From Nectonema munidae (taxonomy: Eukaryota; Nematomorpha; Nectonematoida; Nectonematidae): a DNA stretch of 64,000 nucleotides. A program made the translations under genes and the position numbers. The stretch spans positions 62,001-126,000 of the forward strand of contig JAUIRK010000535.1 of NCBI GenBank assembly GCA_030549495.1, given 5' to 3'. The notes under the pieces were generated by a model. That model was not told the DNA's origin and did not search any database. It saw nothing but the letters and a program-made list of their open reading frames with translations. This document shows, one piece after another, positions 1 through 12,757 of the stretch; positions within the stretch are counted from its first letter, which is position 1, and each line of letters starts with the position of its first letter.

Positions 1-3000
1 CGACAGATTGATAAGATTGCTTGAACCATTCAGCATATTTGGACGTGCATTATTAGTACTTTTTACCTTTACTATAAGAATTTTTTATTTATCAGTAAAT
101 AAATTTGACATTATATTATTTATATACACAGTGGCGTAGCCAGAATTTTTTCTGGAGAGGAAATGATACTTACAAAATCTTTGTTTGAAAGCGTATAAAC
201 GGCTTTACTCTTTCGTTTCATCAATTTTTCCACATGACCATCTCTTTCTTCTTTGTTCCATTTCCCATTTTAACATTGACTTAGTTTCTCATTTCATTTC
301 TGAAATTCTAATTACGCCATCTGAATTTAAAACTTGAATTACTTAGGACCGAGAAGTAATGTTTACTTAAATTTGGTTTCTTATTAGAATTAAGAGGCAC
401 ATGTTGAAAAATTAAAGATTTGTTCGTCACAGTCAATGCTAGCGAAGACTTTTCTATATTTTCATGCCTTTTATTTTTTTATTTTTTAATATTAGAATAA
501 ACGTATTGTCAAAAGATAGTTCTCGCATTCTCTTTTTAATTTGTAATTTTAAATATATCACATCTAAACGTTCTTCAATGCATAAACAACTCACTTTACG
601 AAATCTTACATGACATTTAAAGCGAGGTTTATGTATATCTGGTAAAACTAGGATTTTCTATAGTTTGAAAAATATCAATAGTTCTTTAAATAAGGATAGC
701 TACAAATTTTTAGGAACCTATAAACTTTATGGGGTTACATAATAATGCAATTCAGATCAAACTCCGATGACTCTGTCAAATATGTTCAAATCTAGTCAAC
801 CGAAATATAAATTTTTAGAAATAATTAAAATATATAAATAAAAAACTGTAAATCGTGTCCCCTTTTAATAATCAGATTGTCGAATTAACGATTTTTGACT
901 GAATATATGATATGAGTTAACAGAGTAGTAAAAATCTGCAAATATATGAAGGAAATCTAAGAAATATTTGGATATCATGAAAGGGAACCATCATGACAGA
1001 AAAGGCCTAATAAGAAGTCATGCACGTATAAAAGAATATTGGATATTCACACCAGCGAAATCGTATAATTACAAATCCATTTCTAAGTTACATTCCAATA
1101 AGTCTCTGATATCGTCTTTTATTTTTTTTTTGAAAAAATTCAGAAAATGGTCGGTTTCATAATCGAAATGGCTAATTACACACTATCTTTTTTTAAAAGT
1201 TATGTTTTTAAACTCATGGGATAACAGATAGAGTAGTCAATTACCACGTGCTGTAAAAGTTGTCTAGCAGAGCTAGAAGAACACAAAACTTAACAATCAG
1301 AAAATGTATTGACCCTATCCAAAAGCGAAATGAAGGGGGAGAGGTATTTAACTCTTCGTCAATTCCGATAAAAATTTATATGACATAATCAAAGATATAA
1401 TATTTTATCAATTGAAAATATAGAGAAAAATCTTATAAAAATTATGCATAAAAATACATGAATTTACAAGTCCTATTTTACTTTATACATTTTATTTATT
1501 TACAAAATTCTCTTTGGTTCACCTCATGTAAATGAAGCTTATCTCTTCTGAGAAGATTGAAGAACTTTTTGAGATTTTCAAAGAAATAAAGAAAGGAGGC
1601 CTTTATAGACTTAAATAAAAAATTATATGAAATCATATTTAACAAGAATTCATTTTTCTAATATACTTAAGCATTATTATTTTTAATCAAACCTGGCAGT
1701 TAGTAGTTTTCATTTCATAGTCTATAAAATATCAAAAAGGTAAATCATGCGTCCGATTTTGTCCAAAAATATCTACGTTTTTAAAACAAAATTATTTGTA
1801 CGTTTTTTTATGACTTAAAATATCCGAATTTTTATTGCTTATATATTTTTTAATTTGTATATATCTTTAGGACTAATAAATTACAATTAAAAAATTTTAA
1901 TTAATGGGACTATTTGATTAATTATCGTTTATCATATTTTAAAACTCAACGTTTTTATATTCAATATACAATAATTTGGTAATTTAAATGAGTTTTTTTT
2001 TAATTTGTAAAACTAAATTTCAAATAAAATATTTAATGTTTATTTAGTTGAATTATTTCATAGTTTTTTTATTATAAAATCATCAGCAAGTTATGACTTA
2101 TTTTTACTTAATCTTTACATGAATTCATATTTAAAATTTTAAAAATTCAGTATTCCAAGTGTTCTTACCAAGAATGTTGCAAAAAATATCGATATTTTAA
2201 AAGGGTCGCAACGAAAATGAAATTGAGTGCTTAATTTGTTTAAATTTGAATTATTATTTAGAATAAGAAATCACCATAAAAAAACATAAAATTCTTCGTG
2301 TTCTCATTATCAGGCTAAACTTACAGATTACTTACAGAAGTTTAAGGGCTGCGGAAGGAGTGCTTGCATATTATTGTATTAACATAGTTTCAGTATTCCT
2401 TAACATAGGATTGTATTCCATCATTGTTGAAATAAGTTTTTCAGATCCTGATAAAGTAGAAATACCATCTAAATAAAGATATGTTTTACTTTGTATGTGT
2501 GTATACATATGTTTATAGCCTTTCTTTGATTTTCTAGAGAAAAATGTACAGTCCTGAGAATTGCCAATCTAATTTCTCATCTCTAGAAAAAATTATTTTA
2601 TGAAAAGATCAGAAACTCTAATTGTAAAGATAGAAAAAATAACCTTTATATTAAACTGGAAAACTAATACCCATTAATGGCAAACGTATCAAATACGATA
2701 AGTTACAAAATACTCCCATTTATGCCATAAAATGATACCCTATAAAAACATAAATTTTCACCTCTGTAATGGTTTTTACTCAAATAGTTTATTAGAATTA
2801 TCTCTTGGAAAAAAGAAAAAATGTATGATTTTTTTCTGATATTTAAAATAAGGTTTAAATAAATTGGGAACTCATGTTTAACCTTCGGATTACGAACATA
2901 TGGCAATTTACTCCACGATAAAACTAAAATTAAAATTGCAAGAAATTTTTCCATTATCAAAATTTTTTCAATACTATCTAAATTTCACTTTATTTTTAAG

Positions 3001-3080
3001 TCTTTTAAAAGTGGTATTTTTTTTCATAACATGCATTCAAGCATGAGATTGAAAATTTGAAAAATATTTTTAACTTTTTG
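1..3080. other. AT-rich stretch without recognisable gene
   Basis: I see no coding region with family signal on either strand. Short open frames here are AT-rich and have no recognisable domain. The only structured piece is a hAT-like terminus, CAGTGGCGTAGCC, at about 132-144, close to the end motif of the small element at 30038-30234; its partner end was not found. Upstream exons of the gene ending at 8118 could lie here, but none can be supported. Confidence 0.5.
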
Positions 3081-3192
3081 TATAGATGGCGCTAAAAATT
3101 TTTTTGAAAATTAAGTATAATAAAAAAATTTTAAAAGCAAAAAATAGAGTGGCAATTGGAAGGAAGTATCAGAAAGCAAATAAAAGCAGAAC

Positions 3193-4305
3193 TTATAAGC
3201 AGGAATTGCAAGTGAAGTTTGAATGGGCTTTGCAAATAAACTTGGAACAAGTTTTGCATTTTCTAGTAGATCGAATCTTTTTAGGAAAACAATTGAAGCA
3301 AAATCCTCTACGGTTAGATGATGATGGAACATCTACAGAATTAAATCCAAAAAATGAAAGAAGAGATTTTGTTTTCAAGTTGATTTGAGGTGTTGAAGCT
3401 CTCACTTGCACTGACTCTTCAATCAGACACCTAGCAAGTTTTTTCAGAAAAAGATTTCTTGCGTTGTTCATTTTTGTTGGATAATCTTCAGGTGAATTAT
3501 GTTTAGAGATTACATAAACATTTAGACAAGATAGATCAAGATAGTTAGAAAAAGCCACAACAGTCCATCTTCGACATGGCTTGTAAGATCTGTACTGTTT
3601 GACCATTCGGTTTTCTACGTCAACACGACTTATGTTTATTGTACTCCAACAAAGAATCAGGTTTACCATCTCTGTTTAAAGTGATGATTTGCTTTTTGTG
3701 CTGTGATGACAACACATAAACAACTTTAAAATCACATTTGGCGTGATTTTTAGGTATGCACGCTATAAGTTAGGCTTTTTTGCAGTATATTGTGCGCGAT
3801 TCATATTCATTTAGTTTCAATGTTTTCAAATATGAAGGAAAACTTTTTTTTTTGGTACAAATTTTCTTGTATGCCTCACAGTCCCACAAACTGTGTAGTC
3901 TTTTGTCATAGCCCACTTACCAATTTCTAAAGAGGTAAAAAACATGTCCATAAAAATTCCGCACTCTTTTGGAAGATTGGTGTCATTGATTAGCCTTTGA
4001 GAAATTTGAAAAGAAGAAAAGTATGTTTTATCAGGCAAACCGGTGATATAAATTTGAGGTTTCAAAAAGTAAAACGTTTCTGAATCACATAAATGATAAT
4101 TTTTAAGGCCATAATGGCCAGGCTTCTTAGGATCATAAACTTTTAGTTTACATCCACCTCTGAAACAAACTATTTGTTCGTCATTGTAACCGAAGAATTA
4201 GGTGTCCAGTACAAAGAAAACAAGTCATAGTGATCATGGAGCGTTCGAATTGCTGAAAGCTTATCGGTAGGATTTCTTTGACGCTTATCATCAAAGTATA
4301 AAAAA
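3193..4305 (-). pseudogene. PGBD4-like piggyBac transposase, C-terminal two thirds, decayed
   Basis: Minus-strand pieces follow the order of a piggyBac transposase (DDE enzyme cutting at TTAA). At about 4305-4070 lie a KLSAIR block, a DEQ-type first-acid region and KPGHYGLK. At 4065-3826 are YITGLPDKTYF and GIFMDMFFTS, the second-acid region. At about 3590-3540 is RRWTVVAFSNYLDL, the block after the third acid. The end, about 3290-3193, is a Cys-rich domain of pattern CxxC-x10-CxxC-x4-CxxH-x4-CxxC, the usual PGBD4 C-terminal finger. Several frame changes and stops separate the pieces, and no N-terminus or element ends were found, so this is a dead copy. The plus-strand frame over 3086-3388 is a shadow. 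Confidence 0.85.
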
Positions 4306-4500
4306 AATTGAATTAAATTTTAAATTAATTAATATTTTTGATGTTAATAATATCATGACCCTTTTGTTTTGTTCCCTGTCTTACTTTGGAACCATGGCCA
4401 ACAGGTTGAGAACCTCTGTCCTAAGCAATAAATAAGGAAAAAATAGGTTCCGTTTATCATTAGCTACTTTTTCATTTGATTCACTTTTTTAGAGTTTTAA

Positions 4501-5446
4501 AATATCGGATATTCTTGAATTTATTGATGAAAAAGAGATTATCAATGCTGTTTTTATTCAACCTTCAATAAACCTTTGCTCTTTGGTGTCAGATAAGGAT
4601 TTTGGAGATGAAGAAAATTTTACTTATGACAACTTGAGCTCCAATCAACTTGCTGCATTTGGGATTGTTGTTAATTTGCACGAGCATGAAAGAGAGGAGG
4701 ATAATACGGAATCTGGAAAATTAAAAAGGGTAATTTTAAAGTTTTTTGGAGTGCTTTGAACATTGATTTCAACTTGAAAAAGAACTTCTTCCAGTGTATG
4801 GATCTTTATTATGATCAGTCTCTGCGTCCTTTCAAGTTGTTCTCCCTTTTTTAATGTTGAATGAATCGACACGATCGTTGGCTACACAAAAATTATGTTT
4901 TTGAAAGTAACGAGAGGAGAAATGTTTTGCTTTATAGGCATTTGATATTATGTGGCTATATGCGTTTGCCAAGAAAGAAGATTGTTTCAACTCGCTTATT
5001 TCAGGATCTATGAAAAGACAAAGGTTTGAAGATATGAAAAATATCTGCATCTTTGTGATAACACAAGGCCTGATCCTACTGACAAATTTACCAAATAAGA
5101 ATGCTGGTCCAAAATTTGAAGGAAACTTTTAAAAAGTATAAGAACAATAAAAGATTTTCATTCAATTGATGAAACAATGATACCATACTTTGGAAATCAT
5201 TGTAGCAAGCAGTTTATGAAAGGCAAACCGATCAGGTTCGGTTACAAGCAGTGGTCTCACTGTATCTCATCTGGATACTGCGTAAAATTTGACATGTATC
5301 AAGGAAAAAGCCTAGATAGTTATGAAGTTGGAGCTTCAATATTGTTGAACTTGGCTGAAAGTCTTAATAAGATTTTGGGAAACTATTATCATTTCATTGC
5401 AAACAATTACTTTTCAACCTATGAAGTTTTCAAAATGATAAAATAG
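4501..5446 (+). pseudogene. PGBD3-like piggyBac transposase, N-terminal half, decayed
   Basis: From 4501 a frame gives an acidic leader ending in DNLSSNQLAAFG, like the DNLS region of PGBD3-type proteins. At 4950-5132 follows the N-terminal all-alpha part. At about 5153-5446 comes the catalytic start: SIDETMIPYFG holds the first acid, then KPIRFGYKQW and FDMYQGKSLDSYEVGAS. The second-acid motif reads ANNYFSTYEVF, where the family has DN-F-TS, so that acid is replaced by Asn. The frame stops at 5446, so the third acid and C-terminus are absent. At least two frame breaks occur. It lies head-on against the minus-strand piggyBac remnant at 3193-4305, with no recognisable terminal repeats on either. 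Confidence 0.8.
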
Positions 5447-6600
5447 TTAAATTTTAAACGACTTTAACAATAAAATCCAACAGATCAAAAAACTTTCCGG
5501 AGAGTTCTTTGAAAGACTTAAAAAATGAAAAAAGAGAATTTTATAAAATATTGAGTGGTCAAGACATAATCAATCTATACCAATAGTATGACAACATGTC
5601 TGTACTTACCATTATAATTGTCTCAATGGCGAACCTTTGAGAGTGACTTCAAGATACTCTTCTAAAGAAGAGAATCGACGTCAACCAAGCTCACATGTTT
5701 AGTATATATAATAATGAAATGGAGTGGGTGGACTAAATAGACCAGAATATAGCACACTAAAATGGTACTGGTCTATTTTTACGTACCTAATCGATACGAC
5801 TATAAATCAAGATTGGATTTCGTGCACGTTTTCACGTGCAGATAAATTTGATAAATTGGCTTTTAGACGACAAATTGTTTGATTCTTTCTCAATAAATTT
5901 AAGAGTGCTGAGCAAAGCATTAGCGATAATGGGGCCATCTGAAGCAAAAAATTGATCAATCACGGCACTTTGTTTGTCCAAATTGGAAACAAAAAATGTT
6001 AAAAATGTAGAATCTGTCACAAATTAACGCCAACTATCTGCATGAAATTCAACGTTGGTGTACATGTTTCCCGTTACTTTAAAAATAAAGCTGGTCTCTC
6101 TAATCATTATTTAGTAGGACATATTAGGTAGGACAGCATTTGGAAACTAAAATTTATATATTAAGAAAAAAATTAATAATGATTCTTAAGAAGTGGCTAA
6201 TGGATGCAGAAAGTGATAAAAGGGCTTGGACGAGTTTACCAAGCACTAATATAAAAAATACAAACAAGTCCTATTAAATTAGTTGAATCATTATATTCCT
6301 TCTTTTCTCATCTCAGAATTTATAAATATCACGTACAAATTCACGAAAATAACAAAGTTAAAAATGTTTTCAATTGTGTATTTTGCCTTTTTAAAATGAC
6401 CAAAGTGTTATCATGTGTTTTGTCTTTATGTTTAAATTTACGTTCACGCAAGTCAAACTTATCTGGTATATAACATACGTATTTCATACGTATATAAAGT
6501 ATAACACTTTTTAAGATCAAATAAAATTTTAATAGCGGTAATGTACCTGTAAAATTAATCAGTTGTATTAGCCCATCTAAAATGGAAAATACATGCATTT
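5447..6600. other. Gene-free spacer with a small hairpin
   Basis: No coding family signal is seen. A short stem-loop lies at about 5733-5782: AAATAGACCAG is answered by CTGGTCTATTT about 20 bases later, as in a tiny foldback element. The rest is plain AT-rich sequence. Confidence 0.4.
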
Positions 6601-6619
6601 ATCTGTACAAGTTTAATAA

Positions 6620-6735
6620 TCCGTTAACGACCAGAGTCGACATATGTTAACTTTACAAAAAAATGTTTGTATATAAATGATTTTAATACAAATCTGCTGC
6701 TTCACGTTATATATCGTCTGATGCTGGGTTAACAT
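6620..6735. mobile_element. Possible TTAA-type MITE remnant
   Basis: TTAACGACCAGAGTCGAC near 6623 resembles the left end of the small TTAA element at 55646-55757 (TTAACCGGTTATCGACC followed by AGTCGACC), and a GGGTTAA follows at about 6727. The spacing (about 110 bp) also matches. The right inverted repeat is poor, so the call is tentative. Confidence 0.3.
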
Positions 6736-7038
6736 AATAAATTTAACTATATAAGTTAACCATTTCAGGCTTAGTTTTCTGAAAATGAATCATCTCTTTT
6801 TCTTTTTAAATGAATTTCATATATTAAAGCAGATGATTTTTATTACGTGCATCACTGGTGATCCATTATGTCCAAAAGGGTTAAACAAGGTTATCTTTAT
6901 TAAAACTAACCATGTCTATGTTTTAAAAAAGAAATATGATAAACGGGACAAATGAAATGTTTGCAAAGACCTTCGCTAGCGCCTATTTCTTAAAGATTAA
7001 CGAATTTAATATATTTTAAATTCGTTTTTGAATTCAAG

Positions 7039-8118
7039 GTGAAAGGTAGGAAGGATTTGTTCACGAATGCATCATACCAAGCAGAAGTTCCCTTTGACTG
7101 CTGCATCATTGGCTATCATAATCTTGCATACGAAAATCAAAGACATCCCCTGCATCCCTATTTTCCAACGAAAGATCAAATCTACGGACAAAGTATGGCC
7201 AGGGTTATTAACAACCACATACCCTTGGTGTCTCAGAACCCACTGAGGAGGAAGATAAAAACTTCACGCCATCTCCAATACGACAAATCCAACGAATACG
7301 CCAACAACTATGAAGGTGAGAATAAAGGAAATGCGAATTCCCTCCCCAAATACAATCCTGATTACAAACAAGATGAGTACTATGATTTATCCGCCGACAT
7401 GCCCAACAACATCCATGAAAGAGAAAACGAGGTCCTGTCTTCTTTCAATAAATACGACAATGCGAATCAGTTCAACTACGCGCCAAGCAAGTACTACGAA
7501 AACAGTGGCCCAGAAGGGAGAACAAACATCGGCTACTTGGACAACAACAATTACAAGTTCTCGCACAGCTCCGGCCATAATCCTTCGCACGATGAAAAAT
7601 CGAACAAGTATTCGCATAGTTATCGAAGCTCCTACAATGAGCCGTACTCTGGAAGCTATTCGAGCAATTCCAAACCAAGTGGCAACAATCACTACACCAA
7701 AAACTACGAAAAGCCTTACGATGGCTGGCAGAACCAGTACAAGACCTCTTACTCCTCCTCCCCAAAGTTTAAGTCAGACTACTATCCTTCTCCACAATAC
7801 AACAACTACAAGCAAAAAGACTATGACTACCAAAGCAAGATGAACAACGCTCCTTATGGCTCTGCAGACACGTACAAAATGCAAACGCCATACTACAAGT
7901 ACTCCGGTTCCTTCTTCACCGATGACATCAATGAAGCGGACTCGTCTCAAGGAGAAAAGACAGGTGACAAGGCTAGGAAAAAATGGAAGTCCACAAAACA
8001 ACCTCTTAAAAGCCAGAAGAAAAGGGAGAGAGGGGGAGAAAAGCAGCCTGTTCCAGCTAGAAAATATCCTTGGAAACCTGATGGAAGAAAGTTATCTCAC
8101 ATATCTTCTATTCTATAA
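7039..8118 (+). CDS. Tyr/Asn/Ser-rich low-complexity host protein, probable last exon
   Basis: A 359-codon frame ends at TAA 8118. I do not recognise a family. It has no in-frame ATG before about codon 53. It starts directly after TTTTTGAATTCAAG, a plausible splice acceptor, so it is better read as a phase-0 last exon (first codons GTG AAA GGT) than as a GTG start. Residues about 75-290 are rich in Tyr, Asn, Ser, Lys and Pro with repeated YxxSY/YNNY-type motifs and no transmembrane segment. The last 60 residues are strongly basic (KARKKWKS, SQKKRERGG). Base composition is clearly more GC-rich than the flanks and synonymous choices use many C-ending codons, which supports real coding. The composition suggests a disordered or extracellular-matrix/cuticle-like protein, but that is inference. 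Exons upstream were not identified. Confidence 0.6.
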   Translation: MKGRKDLFTNASYQAEVPFDCCIIGYHNLAYENQRHPLHPYFPTKDQIYGQSMARVINNHIPLVSQNPLRRKIKTSRHLQYDKSNEYANNYEGENKGNANSLPKYNPDYKQDEYYDLSADMPNNIHERENEVLSSFNKYDNANQFNYAPSKYYENSGPEGRTNIGYLDNNNYKFSHSSGHNPSHDEKSNKYSHSYRSSYNEPYSGSYSSNSKPSGNNHYTKNYEKPYDGWQNQYKTSYSSSPKFKSDYYPSPQYNNYKQKDYDYQSKMNNAPYGSADTYKMQTPYYKYSGSFFTDDINEADSSQGEKTGDKARKKWKSTKQPLKSQKKRERGGEKQPVPARKYPWKPDGRKLSHISSIL

Positions 8119-8799
8119 ATGATACTATCATTACAAATACGTGCATTCTTCAAATATTGAGATTTTGTAAAAACCAGAAGTCGCTACTACTATTTATTAT
8201 AATAATAATTACACACTATCCTTATATATCCATTATATATTATACTTATTATATGATTATACTTATTTTCAACAAGTTGACTATTTTAATTAATGTATTT
8301 GTTATCACTTGATGCACAAAATGTATAATTTGACGTAATTCAATTGATCTGTGGTATTATTATTTAAGTTTTGAAATTAAAATTATTTACAAAATCTTAT
8401 CACCCTTTACAAAATGCCATTTTTAAATGACAAAAATGAGGTAAGTGCGAAAATTACATTTGGAGATTAACTCTTGCAATGTATACTTATATGATTTTAC
8501 CTTGAATTGTTAGCATCTTGATATCAATTAATTTAATAATACGAGAGTAAAATTTTTTTAATTAAATTGTCCTAAAGGCATAACTCAATCACAAGTAGGT
8601 CAATTACAAGAGAGTAATATAAAATATATAGACAAACATAACTTATATATAATTATTTGCAAATACTGAAACTGCAAAGATTAGATGGCGTTAATTTTTA
8701 TTTTCTGTAGGTCAAACTGATACGCCTCTTTAATCCAAACTCTTTTGGCTATACTGTTTCAAATAACTATTTTGAAATTAACACAAAATAAACCTTGTG
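8119..8799. other. 3' flank of the Tyr/Asn-rich gene
   Basis: AT-rich sequence without coding signal, presumably 3' UTR and spacer. It includes an AGATGGCGTTAA motif at about 8682-8693 that recurs near piggyBac copies elsewhere in the window. Confidence 0.4.
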
Positions 8800-8870
8800 T
8801 TAACCCTATTAGTGCTGGGCAAAATTTGTCCGCTCAAGTGCTGGGGGGCGTAAAGTCCCCCCCCCCCCCC

Positions 8871-11800
8871 TATTTTTCCCAGATATTAATAAGTTTTTAT
8901 AAATATTTTTAATGTTATATATATATTTCAACTATGCTGAATTCAGTGGTGATGTCCATTTTTTTATCAAAATCAATCAAACCTGTCAAAAAATTGATTT
9001 ATATTTGCAGCTCATCTCAAAAAGGAACTTTTTATTTAAATAATTAAATAAAGTTTTTTCCGCATGTATACCCATTTTCAAATATGCTGAATTCAGTGGT
9101 GATATTTATTTTTTATGAAAATCAATCAAACCTGTCAAAAAATTGATTTAAATGTGTCAGCTCATCTTAAAAAGGAACTTTTTATTTAAATAATTAAATA
9201 AAGTTTTTTACACATGTATACCCATTTTCAAATATGCTGAATTCAGTGGTGATATTCATTTTTTATGAAAATCAATCAAACCTGTCAAAAAATTGATTTA
9301 AATGTGACAGCTCATCTTAAAAAGGAACTTTTTATCTAAATAAGTATATATAGTTTTTTACACATGTATACCCATTTTCAAATATGCTGAATTCAGTGGT
9401 GATATTCATTTTTTATGAAAATCAATCAAACCTGTCAAAAAATTGATTTAAATGTGACAGCTCATCTTAAAAAGGAACTTTTTATTTAAATAATTAAATA
9501 AAGTTTTTTACGCATGTATACCCATTTTCAAATATGCTGAATTCAGTGGTGATATTTATTTTTTATGAAAATCAATCAAACCTGTCAAAAAATTGATTTA
9601 AATGTGACAGCTCATCTTAAAAAGGAACTTTTTATTTAAATAATTAAATATAGTTTTTTACACATGTATACCCATTTTCAAATATGCTGAATTCAGTGGT
9701 GATATTCATTTTTTATGAAAATCAATCAAACCTGTCAAAAAATTGATTTAAATGTGACAGCTCATCTTAAAAAGGAACTTTTTATCTAAATAAGTATATA
9801 TAGTTTTTTACACATGTATACCCATTTTCAAATATGCTGAATTCAGTGGTGATATTCATTTTTTATGAAAATCAATCAAACCTGTCAAAAAATTGATTTA
9901 TATTTGCAGCTCATCTCAAAAAGGAACTTTTTATTTAAATAATTAAATAAAGTTTTTTACGCATGTATACCCATTTTCAAATATGCTGAATTCAGTGGTG
10001 ATATTTATTTTTTATGAAAATCAATCAAACCTGTCAAAAAATTGATTTATATTTGCAGCTCATCTCAAAAAGGAACTTTTTATTTAAATAATTAAATAAA
10101 GTTTTTTACACATGTATACCCATTTTCAAATATGCTGAATTCAGTGGTGATATTTATTTTTTATGAAAATCAATCAAACCTGTCAAAAAATTGATTTAAA
10201 TGTGACAGCTCATCTTAAAAAGGAACTTTTTATTTAAATAATTAAATAAAGTTTTTTACGCATGTATACCCATTTTCAAATATGCTGAATTCAGTGGTGA
10301 TATTCATTTTTTATGAAAATCAATCAAACCTGTCAAAAAATTGATTTATATTTGCAGCTCATCTCAAAAAGGAACTTTTTATTTAAATAATTAAATAAAG
10401 TTTTTTCCGCATGTATACCCATTTTCAAATATGCTGAATTCAGTGGTGATATTTATTTTTTATGAAAATCAATCAAACCTGTCAAAAAATTGATTTAAAT
10501 GTGACAGCTCATCTTAAAAAGGAACTTTTTATTTAAATAATTAAATAAAGTTTTTTACACATGTATACCCATTTTCAAATATGCTGAATTCAGTGGTGAT
10601 ATTCATTTTTTATGAAAATCAATCAAACCTGTCAAAAAATTGATTTAAATGTGACAGCTCATCTTAAAAAGGAACTTTTTATCTAAATAAGTATATATAG
10701 TTTTTTACACATGTATACCCATTTTCAAATATGCTGAATTCAGTGGTGATATTCATTTTTTATGGAAATCAATCAAACCTGTCAAAAAATTGATTTATAT
10801 TTGCAGCTCATCTCAAAAAGGAACTTTTTATTTAAATAATTAAATAAAGTTTTTTACGCATGTATACCCATTTTCAAATATGCTGAATTCAGTGGTGATA
10901 TTCATTTTTTATGAAAATCAATCAAACCTGTCAAAAAATTGATTTAAATGTGACAGCTCATCTTAAAAAGGAACTTTTTATCTAAATAAGTATATATAGT
11001 TTTTTACACATGTATACCCATTTTCAAATATGCTGAATTCAGTGGTGATATTCATTTTTTATGGAAATCAATCAAACCTGTCAAAAAATTGATTTAAATG
11101 TGACAGCTCATCTTAAAAAGGAACTTTTTATTTAAATAATTAAATAAAGTTTTTTACGCATGTATACCCATTTTCAAATATGCTGAATTCAGTGGTGATA
11201 TTCATTTTTTATGAAAATCAATCAAACCTGTCAAAAAATTGATTTATATTTGCAGCTCATCTCAAAAAGGAACTTTTTATTTAAATAATTAAATAAAGTT
11301 TTTTACGCATGTATACCCATTTTCAAATATGCTGAATTCAGTGGTGATATTTATTTTTTATGAAAATCAATCAAACCTGTCAAAAAATTGATTTAAATGT
11401 GACAGCTCATCTTAAAAAGGAACTTTTTATCTAAATAAGTATATATAGTTTTTTACACATGTATACCCATTTTCAAATATGCTGAATTCAGTGGTGATAT
11501 TCATTTTTTATGAAAATCAATCAAACCTGTCAAAAAATTGATTTAAATGTGACAGCTCATCTTAAGGAAAAAAGGAACTTTTTATTTAAATAATTAAATA
11601 AAGTTTTTTACGCATGTATACCCATTTTCAAATATGCTGAATTCAGTGGTGATATTTATTTTTTATGAAAATCAATCAAACCTGTCAAAAAATTGATTTA
11701 AATGTGACAGCCCATCTTAAAAAGGAACTTTTTATCTAAAGGAACTTTTTATTTAAATAAAGTTTTTTACGCATGTATACCCATTTTCAAATATGCTGAA

Positions 11801-12757
11801 TTCAGTGGTGATATTTATTTTTTATGAAAATCAATCAAACCTGTCAAAAAATTGATTTAAATGTGACAGCTCATCTTAAAAAGGAACTTTTTATCTAAAT
11901 AAGTATATATAGTTTTTTACACATGTATACCCATTTTCAAATATGCTGAATTCAGTGGTGATATTCATTTTTTTATGAAAATCAATCAAACCTGTCAAAA
12001 AATTGATCTAAATGTGACAGCTCATTTCAAAAAGGAACTTTTTATCTAAATAAGTATATACAGTTTTTTAAACATGTATACACATTTTCAAATATGCTGA
12101 GTTCAGTGGTCATATTCATTTTTTATGAAAATCAATTAAACCGGTCAAAAAATTGATCTAAATGTGACAACTCATCTCAAAAAGGAACTTTTTATCTAAA
12201 TAAGTATATAAAGTTTTTTACACATATATACCCATTTTCAAATATGCTGAATTCAGTGGTGATATTCATTTTTTATTAAAATCATTCAAACCTGTAAAAA
12301 AAGTGATTTATATTTGCAGCTCATCTCAAAAAGGAACTTTTTATTTAAATAATTAAATAAAGTTTTTTACGCATGTATACCCATTTTCAAATATGCTGAA
12401 TTCAGTGGTGATATTTATTTTTTATGAAAATCAATTAAACCTGTCAAAAAATTGATCTAAATGTGACAGCTCATTTCAAAAAGGAACTTTTTATCTAAAT
12501 AAGTATATAAAGTTTTTTACACATGTATACCCATTTTCAAATATGCTGAATTCAGTGGTGATATTTATTTTTTATGAAAATCAATCAAACCTGTCAAAAA
12601 ATTGATCTAAATGTGACAGCTTATCTCAAAAAGGAACTTTTTAGTATATGAAGTTTTTTAAACATGTATACCCATTTTCAAATATGCTGAATTCAGTGGT
12701 GATATTTATTTTTTATGAAAATCAATTAAACCTGTCAAAAAATTGATTAAACCTGTA
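8871..12757 (+). repeat. Satellite array, 26 units of about 150 bp
   Basis: The landmark CTGAATTCAGTGGTGAT recurs 26 times, mostly 149 or 150 bp apart. Units carry two alternative middles (AAATGTGACAGCTCATCTTA giving 150 bp, or TATTTGCAGCTCATCTCA giving 149 bp). They also carry two alternative linkers (TAATTAAATAAAG or TAAGTATATATAG). Units 2-20 are nearly identical; the first unit and units 21-26 are more diverged, as expected for an array homogenised from its centre. Unit 18 has a small insertion, and unit 19 a partial internal repeat near 11740. The array is far longer and cleaner than those in copies B (about 8 units) and C (about 3 units). Confidence 0.95.

Noticed and set aside
3086-3388. 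100-codon plus-strand frame
   Set aside because: Lies antisense over the Cys-rich end of the piggyBac transposase; no independent signal.
6783-6955. Short frame (MNHLFFFLNEF...) upstream of the Tyr/Asn-rich exon, considered as a first exon with signal peptide
   Set aside because: No good donor site and no convincing hydrophobic leader; the link cannot be supported.
7310-8001. Other long frames overlapping the Tyr/Asn-rich gene on both strands
   Set aside because: Shadows of the 7039-8118 frame; Thr/Ile- and Val-rich compositions follow from its codon pattern.
8871-12757. CRISPR-like array
   Set aside because: Units are contiguous 150-bp satellite repeats with no unique spacers, in an animal genome.
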